From: Hanleya hanleyi
Taxonomy: Eukaryota; Mollusca; Polyplacophora; Lepidopleurida; Hanleyidae
Length of the DNA: 64,000 nt
Direction: 5' to 3'
Assembly: GCA_036873755.1 (NCBI GenBank)
Contig: JAVTVY010047843.1
Coordinates: 62,001-126,000, forward strand
The notes under the pieces: generated by a model
Databases searched by the model: none
What the model was told of the DNA's origin: nothing
Seen by the model: the letters and a program-made list of their open reading frames with translations, nothing else
Program-made: the position numbers and the translations under genes
In this document: positions 1 to 12,574 of the stretch, in pieces
Layout: every line of letters begins with the position of its first letter
Numbering within the stretch: the stretch's first letter is position 1

Positions 1-1593
1 CATCGTCGCTTACACCAAATAATGCAAAAGTGGTAGAGTCGATCCTCACGAGTGCCCCAAGTTACAGTGCACCTCTCTCGACATGCCCGTTTTCCCCAAA
101 TTGTAGAGAAACTATTCAAATAGTCTTTTATTATGGAAATTTCTTTCACCACGTAAATGTATGGACCCTCGTTTTGCAGACGAAAGTATGCGATTGATTG
201 ACTTCCAGTTGCAAGATTCCGAGTTCCCTAACAGACTTCCATTTTGCGCTAGTTAAGCTATACCTGTCGAAGACCTATGGAATGCAAATCCTCTATTCCC
301 CTTCTCGAAATAAAAAAAGACTTGTCTTTGGTTTGAAAAGCATATTGCAATAATATGCAATTTCAAGTATTTTAGATGGGAAGTCTAAAGTGATAAGCGA
401 GGGAATATTAATTTCCACAGCTTTATTCAAATTGCGATAAGCCAGTTGTAATAATCAGAAAACTCCAGTTTCCTAAAACAGCTTTCAGAAAACGTATAGC
501 TTCTTTTGGTGAGTTTATTCAGTGCAATCCAATGAAGCATTAACTGATAAGGTATCCAGAATACTAATTATTATTTTAGACCGGGTACAAGCGGACAGGC
601 AAGTTGCTGGACTAGATATGTATAGTGCTTGTAACGCGATGATCTGTAAACGTCTAGCCTTTTAATCTCATTAGTAGGCTTGCTGGCGCAAAGAGATCTG
701 TCGATTAATATTTTCACCCGAGTCTTGAGAGCTTTCTCACTACTTTGACGTGAGATCTCGAGAGAGAGAATTTCCACCTAAGATAAAGCTGAACAACTTT
801 AGTACTTCGGTAAGTGCCGGACACTACTACCACTATACCCCAATTAACCATCCCTCCACAATACGTGTGGACCAGCATTTGGTAGTATATATTATACCTT
901 GCTTATGGCATGTTTAGGTTCAAAACTTTATGCACAATTAAATAATTCACTGTATCGAATTATATTTCAGGTCTACTCGGTATATTTCTTACTCATGATG
1001 TTTCATTGCTTAAACCCATTATAAATAAGGCGACGATTGCTATTCGACGCATAGTGTATCTTTCTCTGAGCTTCCAACGTGTCCAAAGGCAATAGTCTTT
1101 ATCCTCAATGAGGGACTACTTCACTGAGTTTGTTTTTGATTGAAATCGTAGTTTTCGGATAGCTACGCATACGGATTTCATGACCCATTAACACAAAAGT
1201 TTATTTACATATCTGAAAAAGAAAGCATAGTGGAGAGGAGGAAGGGATTTGGTTTAATGTCACACACAATGTTATCTCACTCATATGGTAACAGCAAGTT
1301 TTAGTGGTGGAGGAAGCCGGAGGCATAGTGAAGAAACAAAGCAATGTAATGTAATTTCTTTATCCTTTATAGAGGTAGATACATAGTGTACTACTAAAAT
1401 ATATGTAATACCCAGCCCTATACAGGACTTATCAACCACTCTGAACCCTTTTTCGAACCTATATTTGTCACTTGGATCGCATTCGGTACGAATAGTGACG
1501 TCTCTTAAAGTGTGCCAAGTTCATGAAATGACACAATTTTCTAGTGGTTTTCAAACATAATCTTCAATCTGTCACCATCATTAACCTCATCTC
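1..1593. other. Unassigned AT-rich DNA
   Basis: No convincing coding region, RNA gene or terminal-repeat element is visible on either strand. The short open frames here (for example 571-777 on the minus strand) resemble no family I recognise and have no promoter or splice context. It is best read as intergenic or intronic sequence, possibly with old repeats too decayed to see by eye. Confidence 0.6.
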
Positions 1594-1597
1594 TTAA

Positions 1598-2182
1598 CCC
1601 TACCTGGCCTGGGGGGGAGACCAAATGGCCCCTCCTACCAAACTTTCTGCGCTATCTCCGGAACGACAAAAAATGGAGAGCTGGAACTCCGTGACTTTAT
1701 AGTTTATCATATTGGGGTCATTTTGAGCCCTATTTGTATAACCCCCCGAGCAGAGGATCATGGGAAAATTCAAGATGGCGGCCACATGGGGTCGCAGAAA
1801 AGTGATGTTTTTGTCATATTTCTTCAAAATTTCTGCTTTTCCGCGATGAAAAAAGGGCAAAAACTATTTTATTTCACATCACATTAATATTTACTAATTT
1901 ATCATGCATTTTGTTCTGGTGAAATTGCATAAATAAAAAATTCGGAAAATCTGACTGAAAAATCGACCAAAAAATGCCGTTTTTGAAAATGACGTCACTG
2001 TGACGTCATCAAAGCGGCCATTTTGGATTTTTTTACATTTTCTGGTAGAGCTTGATACAAGGGTATAGTGTGGTAGGTTTCAGCCCCCTAGCTCAAGTGT
2101 TGAGAAAAATAATTAGGGGGGGGGACCATTTCGCCCCCCCCCCAGGCCACAACAGGTCCCAAAAAGCCCAGGCCAGATAGGG
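1598..2182 (+). mobile_element. TTAA-flanked non-autonomous DNA transposon (piggyBac-like MITE), complete
   Basis: The element begins CCCTACCTGGCCTGGG and ends with the inverted equivalent CCCAGGCCAGATAGGG, so it has imperfect terminal inverted repeats of about 16 bp. It is flanked on both sides by TTAA (1594-1597 and 2183-2186). A TTAA target duplication with termini starting CCC is the signature of piggyBac-type elements. No transposase frame is present, so it is non-autonomous. Internally it has G-runs near both ends, an AAGATGGCGGCC motif at about 1772-1783 and a CRE palindrome at 1990-2008. Seven further copies or fragments lie in this window (17239, 17606, 26229, 27395, 41248, 63181 and the segment re-copied at 27671). 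The superfamily rests on target site and termini only; Kolobok elements also use TTAA. Confidence 0.85.
1990..2008. promoter_or_regulatory. Double CRE-like palindrome inside the MITE
   Basis: Two complete TGACGTCA octamers are separated by CTG, making a 19 bp palindrome. TGACGTCA is the established binding consensus of CREB/ATF bZIP factors. The same block recurs in related copies near 17976, 26457, 27542, 41433 and 63240, some with one decayed half. Whether it is bound is unknown; it may instead be a transposition-related palindrome. Confidence 0.5.
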
Positions 2183-2186
2183 TTAA

Positions 2187-3405
2187 TACTGCTAATATTT
2201 CGGTCTCCTACAATTTACAGTAAAATATAAAATGTATTTCATCTTCCACATTCTATCACAGAATTAGCAAATCCGCAAATCAAATTACACGTAACAAAAT
2301 CATCAAAAACCCAGTTCAGAATGATCTCATAAAGAATATTTTTAACAAAAGAGCTCCAGTGGCCATTACAAGTTACATCCCAAAGCAGTATTCCCTCTGT
2401 TAACCTAGATACATCCATTGACAATAAGCGATTCCAGTGCTTTATAATTTTCACGTTACGTGATAAATTTAATGATGGTCATCCAAAATCTCCGTAAACT
2501 GCATCCGATATTGACACTAATCCTCCATAAACCACACCACTGGCAATATTCAAATTGGCTCGGGGAAGTATTATGTTGAGTATTGACCATCGCGGCGTGA
2601 TGGAATGCCCAAAATGCATCCATCATCCATCCTTCCACTTAGAGCTGTCCCATATGTTGGGCGATATCTATTCAACTACTTCATCAGCAGTAGTTTGGGA
2701 ATTCACAGATTTGATATCAAGGCATTATAGTATCTGAAATTCAGTCCAATCCAGATAATCTTATCCCCAAAATTGTTTGGGAGTGCAAATTGTCAAAATA
2801 ATTGATGATAATATATGAATACTATCATTCGTTGCATGTATTTACGCCAAGGTTCTGTCGTTTGTCTCGCAAACGCGCACTACATCATATGCTGTAGTAT
2901 TTGACATATACACCTCATGTCTGCTACAATGCAAAATATTTTGGGGTGCATCAAGCAAAGAAACGATGAGAAATTACGACGAAAGAAATTCATTCAAAAA
3001 CCCAAGGGCATATTTCCGATCTATATCAAATAAACCCGTCTGAACATTGTATAATTCGCTTCCGTATTTCTCACATACATGCACACAATCCATGATGTTC
3101 TCTTACTATGTCACTTCTATGTATATGCATCTCCAATGAGAACAATTCTTGAAAATCTGGAATCATGCTTGGCGATACCGACTTGCCATTCCTCTGCTCT
3201 CCACTCTTATTTATTGGGCCAAGTTCAATTCAAGATAACCACTATTATAGAGTGATTACTACACTGGATATTAATGTACCAATAACAATTATCGTGCCCT
3301 ATCTAAGATGTCCGATGCACGAACACATGCGGGTGTTCATCTCAAAAGGCGAAGTCGTAAAAAGAGCATCAAATTGATAATCGGACGGAGCAGGTGAAAT
3401 ATTTC
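2187..3405. other. Unassigned DNA between MITE and segmental copy A
   Basis: No repeat boundary, gene or RNA was identified. Short frames at 2555-2737 (plus) and 2456-2638 (minus) overlap each other and match nothing I recognise. Confidence 0.55.
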
Positions 3406-4099
3406 TTAGAATGAAACCAAATTATGTTGACCTAGATGCATAATTATGAATAGAACAGACAAGTCAAAATAAATAGTTTGGGATTGCTTTTGATAGAAAA
3501 CAACTTTTTTGTACGATGCGGTATTATAGTTTAGCTTTTTAATATTTTCAGAGTTGAATTATGTAAATCAGATAATCTGTTCCGAATTTTAATTGAAAAG
3601 GATATGGTATTTATAAGGCTTCTCGTTGAAATAAAAAACATATGTCGAATTTATTTTCACCAAAAACTTCACATATGAACCCACATTTTTCAAAAGTGTG
3701 GCAAGAAGCATGCTGTATCAAGTACTATAACTTAACCTTGCCCATTTCAATCTCATGGTAAAAGTCGAATTGTTTGACATCGCGAAACTAGTATGGACGA
3801 AAACTTCTTCCTATCTCAAAGCCGTTCAGTGACCTTGTGACACGAAATTCACTCTTTACGACTACATCATATTTGGCCAATCAATAAAACGTATGCCATG
3901 TTATGATACGATAGACGTCTTCTTAAGCAACCAACTCACCGGGATATATGACCTAGTCATGGTAAACTGACAAATTTCAGAATAACCAAAATCAAATTTG
4001 CTTCGTATTGATCAAGAAACTGAACTAAGTTGCGTAGGAAGGGGCTAAACGGACTCGACGTCAGAAGATAGTCATATAAACAACACCACGTGGGACAAT

Positions 4100-5040
4100 T
4101 CGCGCTCTGGATTGGTAGTCATGTTGATCAGTTTCAAGTTGAAATTTGAGTTCAAGTCATCGACACTAAACGTCGAAAGTCGGAAATTCTTCTTCAGATT
4201 TTCGTGCAGGAACGGAATCGAGATATGGGGAGATTTGGATCCAGTTAGAGAATCTGTTTCTGGATCTTTATTTAATCAGATTGAAGTTAGGCTGCAAACG
4301 CCTGAGCCCACTTTAGCAAATCCGCCCTCGTCCGATCCGTTTTAAATGACCCTTAAATCAAAGCCGAAGCCTTATTCGCCGATAACGAAATCGGGACCAT
4401 CCTTAAATGGTCAAATGATATTTACCATTTTACTCAAAGATCTCCAACAAATTCGTGCAAAGCTTTCGGCTCTCTACTTGAACTTAGCTGATAAGCATCG
4501 ATCGTTACCACGAATGGTGCTAATAATACAGAATTTACCCTGAACTGAAAGAGCTGGAGCGAATCTCTAGGGTAATCATATATCTGAAGAACCTTTCAAA
4601 GAGATCGTGATCGGTAATGTGGGGAAGTCAACGGCCCAATAAAGCTATTGATTAAAGTTGCCGGTGAACGGGTTTTACATTAGCGAGGATTGAGATATTC
4701 CTAGATGATATGAATAAGGCTGTCAACACACTTCCCCATATACTCTTTAACCCTGCATAATTGCCTAGACTCAGACGTAAAGTGTTCCAAATTCTTATCG
4801 CCAAATATGCGATATCCTGAAATGCAGATATAATATGCACGTCAATCTGACACGTCTTTCAATTATGCAGCTGCCGGTAATAGTCCCGATTGCTGCTGGG
4901 ACTTATGCATGGAAGCTATCCGATCAATCAGAGAAAGTGACGGTATAACCACGTAGCATATATAGACGAGGTGGATTAGCCATATCTTCCAACGACGGTA
5001 GATTAGAAAGGGTAGCAATCAGATGGTTATGAATCTGTCT
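4100..5040 (+). pseudogene. Decayed coding-like segment of unknown family (copy A)
   Basis: Two consecutive plus-strand frames (4112-4345 and 4346-4543) are followed by about 500 bp that can be read only with frameshifts. The paralogous block at 9484-10395 keeps the first frame with in-frame differences (76 versus 77 codons), although its second half is disrupted. A minus-strand frame at 4652-4840 is also kept at 10018-10230, so the coding strand cannot be fixed from the sequence. I do not recognise a domain. The LRRKVFQIL-like reading on the plus strand is vaguely like the gag-side region of DIRS-type retroelements, but that is too weak to use. Confidence 0.3.
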
Positions 5041-5199
5041 TAATTTATGGATATTGATTTATATGTCCTTCAACTGAATCCCATATGGCGTACTTGAGAT
5101 ATGGAAATGCTTCCCTTCAAAATACTCACATTGTATGTGTAATGGCATGTCTTGTCCGGAATCTAGCTCCAGACACCTCTTGCTGGCGAGCACAGTGTT

Positions 5200-6300
5200 C
5201 TTCCGCATTAGCACACAACATGATAATTCACAAAAGTATTTGCTAAAATCGACATTCTGTCATTAAATCTTAATTGTTGACGGAATGCGTAGTCATAGGT
5301 TTAATAACCACAGAGGGTAACCAGTACAGTTTATAATTCCTTATGCGATGAAGCGATTCAAAACCATGACCCTTCTGAATCACATTGTAAGTAATGCGAA
5401 AATGGTATGTAATAAAAGTGAAAAGGCAATCCCACCAGATACTCTCTGAATATGCAGATAGGCTGTTTGTATCAGCACATACAGCTGATATAATCTTTCC
5501 TCGTCAGTGATAAAATGTTCGAAAATGATTTCAGCCAATCTGCTCAGTATTATTTTCATTCAAGCTATTGCAATCTTTGCTTATATTTGACAACTTTATA
5601 CATCACAGAATGAGATCATTACAAACCAAACCATGCCTTATCATTTGGTGAATAAACTTATATAGCGATATAATGGATATTGAGAACGAGTCCGATTGCT
5701 GCATGATAGCTGCAGAACTGTTGAAATTATCCCCTAGCCCATTATACAAAAATTCCATAATAAGCCAAGATTATATAATTCTGAATAATGTCTCACATAT
5801 TTCATAAATATTTACATGTATTTATGTCGATTTATGAAGCTCATATACTGCTGTCGGTGGTAAACAGTTTGAGATGGAATGAAAGACTCGACAAAATTGC
5901 TAATTTGTATACATATTTTTCTCAAGGTACTGCGATCTCTTGTTACTGTGGAAAAGAATGTATCGCTGCACTGTATTACAGCACCAGCATGCATCAAACC
6001 ATAGCTGATGTACGAGCGAATATAAATATGTGACAAGTTCCTGGACGGCTTTTACATTAGCAAACAACGTGATACTTCATTAAGTATTTACTCAAATCGG
6101 CTTTCTGAAATTAAATCTTAATTGTTAACTGAATGTGTTTAATATTGGAGAAGGGTAACCAGTGCAGTATATAATTCCTTATGCGATGGAGCGATGAAAA
6201 ACGATGGCACTTCTGAAATATATAATAAATAATTAGGAAATGGTATGTGGTTATGACTGGAAAGGAAAGCTCACCAGATACCATCTAAATAACACATTGA
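5200..6300 (+). repeat. Internal duplicated module in copy A
   Basis: About 250 bp at 5215-5460 (from a 'cattagcacacaacatgat' block to 'ccagatactctctgaa') recurs at 6050-6300 in diverged form. It recurs again at 10575-10830 and 11400-11660 in copy B, and at 19618-19900 just beyond it. The intervening frame 5788-6033 (81 codons, with LDKIANLYTYFSQGTAIS) is also present at 11146-11361. It recurs in shortened form near 7700-7840, where a TA-flanked element interrupts it. The shared unit may be the body of an unclassified retroelement; I cannot name it. Confidence 0.65.
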
Positions 6301-6615
6301 TGTGTATTATTCAACCACGGCATTGACACGGAATTTAACTTTTTCTCCTTAGTTAATAGTTATAAGAACCTTCCTGCAGACAAGCATCGCGTGTGTGAAG
6401 TCTAGCTATGAGGGGACGTTTGAGATGAATAAGTTTATTGGCTGCAGGAGTATGTACAGAAGATACAAAGTTCATGCATGCTGGCGCTTATTTGGGACAC
6501 AAACAGCGCCTCCCAATCTTCGGGTCGTGAAACGGAATGTCTAGGGGCGAAATCCTGAAAAACGTTTAGTTTCCCATTTCGTGGTGCACCCTTGCCAAAA
6601 AGTTTGTGCTAGTTA

Positions 6616-6835
6616 CAACACATATAAGGGAAGTGGGAAGCGGTACCGACATACTGGCAGAGCCACATGACATCACAGTATACTCTTTCGGTTAACCTAT
6701 TCTAAAGCACATACCAAGAATCTAAGGATTCGTGATAAGTGTTGTATCTCAGGTACGCTTTTATTGTACCTGATCATGCGGCAACTTGGACGATATGACC
6801 ACACGGCCCCTAGCACCGGCATAAGCGGTATAGAC
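6616..6835 (+). repeat. Hairpin-bearing dispersed repeat H, copy 1
   Basis: This repeat of about 220 bp runs from 'acaacacatataagg' to 'ccggcataagcggtat'. Copies lie at 14732-14950, 60315-60535 and 60809-61020. It holds the stem-loop CAGGTAC-(9 nt)-GTACCTG at 6750-6772. Its distal half aligns with the repeat at 48670-48780 and 58915-59030, where the stem has changed sequence but still pairs. Confidence 0.75.
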
Positions 6836-7846
6836 CTGTTAGTGAACACATTGGGGTTGAAAAATGCCTGATGCCAGCTGCGACTCTCTTTTGTTACACA
6901 ATTCACAACAAAGGAAGTATTCGCCCTCTGCTGAAAAACAGAAAATGCATGTAACTGATAGAATGACTATAAATGATGCTAATACAGAAGAATATTTCCA
7001 ATAATTGGCAAGGATGTGATAGTTATGTGTGTGATCTAACCGAATATATATTGGGGCAGAGGAAATAAAAATGCTCCAATAATTATTCAATTTTACATAC
7101 ATTTTGTACATACATGCCAATGCAATCTTTTGTACGCTTAAGAGATCAAGCATTTGAACTGGGATCAGTATACACTAAGACCTAGCCAGTAAAATATATA
7201 AGGATATGATCATCATGGATGTGAATGGCGAGACGATTTCAGTGTAAAATAGTGCTGGAAATACCCCACAATACATCCCATAATGAGAAAATTCCGGAAA
7301 TAGATAAACCTAATCCTAGGTGGCTTTAATGCTGAAGAATACGTAACACAATCAATGCAGATATGCAATCTGTATCTTGCCGATACAGCTGATATAATCT
7401 TTCCATATCTGTGATAAAATGTTTGAAATGGAATGTAGATTTCAGTAAATTTGCTCACTTCTTTTTCGTTCGAACTATTGCAATCTTGTCTTACTATTTA
7501 ATACATGAACAAAATAGGATCATTACAAACCAAATCGTACATTGTAATTTGGTGAGGAAGATTACCGATATATGGTGATATGATGTACGCTTGGGACGAG
7601 CCAGTGAACAAAACTGCTGAAAGTACCTCATATTTATACCAAAATGCCAGAAATTGCCAAAAGTAACCATAGATTATACAGCTCTGAATAATATCTCATA
7701 TTTTTAACACAAATACATTTATGCTCATTTATGACGCTCATATACTGTTGTGGGTAGTAACCAGTTTGAGATGTAATGAAATACTCGATAAAATTGCTAA
7801 TTTTTACACATATTTTTGTCAAGGTACTGCGGTCTCTTTTACTCTA

Positions 7847-8502
7847 AAGTCTGTCCACTTTAATTAGTCGTCTACTTTGGAGCTTGTCAAAAATCAGTAG
7901 TTAACTCTGCATAAATTCTCTTTTTTACATCGTGTAGAACAAACTGAACTCTACAAACTGACTACTATTTCTCCGTGATATCGATAATATATCACACTTG
8001 AAATAACTTTGTAATTCTCTCCATATAAAACTCCAATACAGTTGTTTCATGCACCAGGCCTCAATTACATAGAGAGACGTCATAATGTATTCATGCTCAC
8101 TGTCACAAAGTTCATTGATGCCTTAAAAGTAATAACAGGCGGTCCGTGGGAGGGACGCTCATATGCCATGCCCAGTGAAATTGCCGAATGATAAACCGCA
8201 CACACCTCTATTACCGCACACGGCATTGTTGACCTTTGTGCTAGTAAACAACATGACATTATGACGTCTCCTTTATATATGTTATTGAGACCCGGTAAAT
8301 GAAACAACTGTATTGGAGTTTCATATGGAGAGAATTACAAAGTTTTTTCAAGCGTGATATATTATCGATATCACGGAGTAATGATGGTCATTTTGTAGAA
8401 TTCAGTTTGTTCTACACGATGGAAAAAAGAAAATTGATGCAGAGTTAATTACTGATTTTTGGCAAGCTCCAAAGTAGACGACTAATTAAAATGGACAGAC
8501 TA
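7847..8502. mobile_element. TA-flanked MITE with long terminal inverted repeats (copy in A)
   Basis: The left arm, starting AGTCTGTCCACTTTAATTAG near 7848, matches the reverse complement of the right arm ending at 8502. The arms are about 210 bp each (7847-8062 and 8290-8502) around a central 225 bp. A TA dinucleotide flanks each side (7845-7846 and 8503-8504), the target preference of Tc1/mariner elements. The related internal module at 5930-5950 reads straight across the site, giving an empty-site comparison. No transposase frame is present. A second copy in segment B is split by a later insertion (15963-16403 and 19315-19528). Confidence 0.8.
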
Positions 8503-8591
8503 TAGGAAAGAACGCACTGGTGTACCGTATTACAGCAACATCATGCATCAAAGTGTACATGTAGCTGATGTACGAAGGAATAGATTCTTGG

Positions 8592-8740
8592 ATTACAAGC
8601 GTCTAGTCCGTCATTCATAATCCAGCCGTCGTCCATTAGAGAATATCCGCGTCCATAATCCAAAGACCTATTCCATTTTCCACATAACAGTATTAGCACC
8701 AAATTCAAAAAGACAATCATTGTATACATAAACATAGGCG
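8592..8740 (+). repeat. Dispersed repeat R, fragment between copies A and B
   Basis: The sequence from 'ttacaagcgtctagtccgtc' to 'aaacatagg' recurs almost unchanged at 58636-58775 and 48403-48540, and in reverse at about 33480-33610. More diverged versions lie at 25886-26010, 40690-40830 and 54560-54700. It sits exactly at the junction of the two segmental copies. Read on the minus strand it is open, with the peptide motifs GRGYSLMDDG and MNDGLDAC, but I do not recognise the protein. Confidence 0.75.
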
Positions 8741-9469
8741 TTAGAATGAAACTAAATAATGCTGACCTAGATGCATAATTGATATGGATAGAACAGACAA
8801 GTCAAAATAAATTGTTTTTGGGATTGCTTTTGATGGAAAACAACTTTGTTGTAAGATGCGGTATTATTGTTTAGCTTTTTAGTGTTTTCAGAATTGAATT
8901 ATGTAAATCAGATATTCTGTTCCGAATTTTAATTACAAAGGATATGGTATTTATAAGGCCTCTCGTTGAAATAAAAACATATATCGAATTTATTTTCACC
9001 AAAACATTCACATGTAAACTCACATTTTTAGATATGTGGCAAGAAGCATGCTACATAAACTACTATAACTCAACCTTGCCCATTCAATCTCATGGCAAAA
9101 TTCGAATTGTTTGATATCGTGAAACTAGCATGGACGAAATCTTTCTATCTCAAGGCCGTTCAGTGAACTTCTGACACGAAATTAACTCTTTACGGCTACA
9201 TCATATCTGGCCAATCAACAAAACGTATGCCGTGATATGATAGGACATACGTCTTTCCACGCAACCAACTCACCGGGATGTATGTCCTATGGTAAACTGA
9301 CAAATTTCGGAATAACCGAAATCAAAATTGCCTTGCTGCAGGGACATTTATGAACGATCCATAGCTGTTACGAAAAGTCACAAAGAATTATCTATAATCG
9401 AAATTTGCTTCGTATTGATCCAAAAATTATCTGAAAGAAGATAGTGAAAAAACAACACAGCGTGGGACA

Positions 9470-10395
9470 AATCGCACTCTGGATTGGTAGTCATATTGAT
9501 CAGTTTCAAGTTGAAGTTTGAGTTCATGTCTTCGACACTAAACGTCGAAAGTCGGAAATTATTATGCAGATTTTCGTGCAGGAACGGAATCGAGATATGG
9601 GGAGATTTGGAATCTGTTTCTGGATCTCTATTTAATCAGATTGAAGTTAGACTTGGACTGCAAATGCCTGAGCCCAGTTTAGCAAATCTATCCTCGTCCG
9701 TTACGTTTGAATGACCCTTAAAGCAAAGCCGACGCCTTATCCGCCGATATCGAAATCGGGACCACCCTGAAATGGTTAAATGATATTTACCATTTTTCTC
9801 AAAGATCTCCAAACAAATTCATGCAAAGCTCTCGGCTCTCTACTTGAACTTAGCTGATAAGCATCGATCGTTACCACGAATGGTGCTAATAATACAGAAT
9901 TTACCCTCAACTGAAAGAGCTGGAGCGAATCTCTAGGGTAATCATATATCTGAAGAACCTTTCAAAGAGATCGTGATCGGTAATGTGGGGAAGTCAGCGG
10001 CCCAATAAAGCTATTGATTAAAGTTGCCGGTGAACGGGTTTTACATTAGCGAGGATTGAGATATTCCTAGATGATATGAATAAGGCTGTCAACACACTTC
10101 CCCATATATTCTTTAACCCTGCATAATTGCCCAGACTTAGACGTAAAGTGTTCCAAATTCGAATCGCCAAATATGCGATATCCTGAAATGCAGATAAAAT
10201 ATGCACGTCAATCTGACGTCTTTCAATCATGCATCTGCCGATAATAGTCCCGATTGCTGCTGGGACTTATGCATGGAAGCTATCAGATCAACCCAAGAAT
10301 GTGACGGTATATTACGTAGCATATATAGACGAAGTAGATTAGCGATATCTTCCAACGACGGTAGATTAGAAATGGTAGCAATCAGATGGTTATGA
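9470..10395 (+). pseudogene. Decayed coding-like segment of unknown family (copy B)
   Basis: This is the counterpart of 4100-5040. The frame 9484-9714 keeps the same reading with a few substitutions and a short deletion; the following frame is disrupted by small indels. The minus frame 10018-10230 is kept and slightly longer. Conservation is no better than in the flanking DNA, so selection is not implied. Confidence 0.3.
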
Positions 10396-12574
10396 ATCTG
10401 TCTTAAGTTATGGATATTGATTTATATGTCCTTCAAATAAATCCCATAAGACGTACATTAGATATGGGAATGCTTCTCTTCAAGATACTCACATTGTATG
10501 TGTAATGGCATGTCTTGTCCGGAAATCTAGCTCCAGACGCCTCTTTGTGGGGGGCACAGTTTTCTTCCGCATTAGCACACAACATGATACTTCACGAAAG
10601 TATTTGTCAAAAGCGACATTCTGTCATTAAATCTTAATTGTTGACGGAATGCGTAGTCATATGTTTAATATCGACAGAGGGTAACCAGTACAGTTTATAA
10701 TTCCTTATGTGATGAAGCGATTCAAAACCATGGCCCCCCTTCTGAATCACATTGTAAGTAATGAGAAAATGGTATGTATTAAGATTGAAAAGGCAATCCT
10801 CCCAGATACCCTCTGAATATGCAGATAGGCAGTTTGTATCTGCACATACATGTACTGCTGATATAATCTCTCCTCGTCAGTGATAAAATGTTCGAAATGA
10901 TTTCAGCCAATCTGTTCAGTATTATTTTCATTCAAGCTATTGCAATCTTTGCTTATATTTGAGAACTTAATACATCACAGAATGGGATCATTAGACACCA
11001 AACCATGCCTTATCATTTGGCGAATAAACTTATATAGGGATATAATGGGTATTGGGAACGAGTCAGAGAGGAGAACTGTTGAAATTATCCCCCACCATAT
11101 TATACCAAAATTCCATAATAACCCAAAACTATATAATTCTGAATAATGTCACACATATTTGATAAATATTTATTTATGTCGATTTATGAAGCTGATATAC
11201 TGCTGTCGGTGTTAAACAGTTTGAGATGGAATGAAAGACTCGACAAAATTGCTAATGTTTATACATATTTTTGTCAAGGTACTGCGATATCGTATTACTG
11301 CAAGAAAGAATGTGCCATTGCACTGTATTACAGCACCAGCATGCATCAAATCCATAGCTGATGTACGAGCGAATAGAAGTATGTGACAGATTCCTGGATG
11401 GCTTTTACATTAGCAAACCACATGATACTTCAGTATGATACTTCACTGAAGTATTTGCTCAAATCGACTTTCTGAAATTAAATCTTAATTGTTAACTGAA
11501 TGTGTTTAATATTGGAGAAGGGTAACCAGTGCAGTATATAATTCCTCATGCGATGGAGCGATACAAAGCGATGGTACTTCTGAAATATATTATAAATAAT
11601 TAGGAAATGGTATGTGGTTATGACTGGAAATGAAAGCTCACCAGATGCCATCTAAATAACACACTGATGTGTATTATTCAACCACGGCATTGACACGGAA
11701 TTTAACTTTTTCTCCTTATAGTCGGGGCTGTTAGGCCATAAAAGGGACTGTTTGGTTCAGATTCTTCCAAAAGCACCAAATTTGGCCCATATGTCGCCCA
11801 TACAATACCTTTTCGATTTTTGACGGGCGCCAAGGTAGTCGCCCCCTGGGGCCGCCATATTGGCGATATTCATTATGGTCGCCACCCGGGTTAGAGGTCA
11901 GTCAATAAAATGGCTAGAATCATGAATAATACAACTTTTTAGTGGTTATCGGAGTCGGGAAATCTGATTCTGATCTTATTTCAACGATTTGAGGTCAAGG
12001 TCACCCTAAAGGTCATTTTTGGGTCAAATTCGTCATTTTTAGTGGTTTTTAGTCGAGATATACAGACTAACTCATTTTATCGATTTTCGGGGTTGAGTAA
12101 CGCGAATCTGGCCATATTTTGACAATTTGAGGCAATATTGCATGTGAGGTTCATGACAGATGTCCCCCGAAACAGAGGTCAACCGGAGGTCAATTATAGG
12201 AAACATCAAAAGGGCTAGAATCACAAATAATACCATAGGGCTTTGCGGCATTGGAGAATTAGATTCTGATTCTTATTTTGACGATTTGAGGTCATTGTCA
12301 CCTCATTTGAGAATTAAAGGTCAAAGATCAACAGTTGCTACTAAAAACAATCGAAAGAAGATTATTCAGGAACAAATGTTACTAAAATACTTCGGAGATG
12401 ACATCTGCTGACAAAATGCTATAACTATGCCACTACGTGCATTTAAATGTTCAAAATACAAAACAAATACCGCTTAAGCAACAGTATACCAATGATTACT
12501 TTTACTACCTATGCATTCTGGCTTGCGCTCTATGATGCCAGCAATAAATAATACTTGTCATCATCGCCCAAGTT

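Larger units (their letters stand above)
3406..8591 (+). repeat. Segmental duplication, copy A (about 5.2 kb)
   Basis: This block is repeated in the same order and orientation at 8741-19617 (copy B). Aligned stretches include 3406-3540 with 8741-8880, 4652-4840 with 10018-10200, 5788-6033 with 11146-11361, and 6370-7846 with 14480-15962. By eye the copies are nearly identical in the later part and more diverged, with small indels, in the first kilobase. Once the two insertions in B are removed, B is about 5.2 kb, matching A. A ends at the start of a dispersed repeat (8592-8740), and B starts immediately after it. Copy A also contains internal duplications (5215-5460 with 6050-6300; 5460-5690 with 7365-7590). 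No gene is recognisable. Confidence 0.9.
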
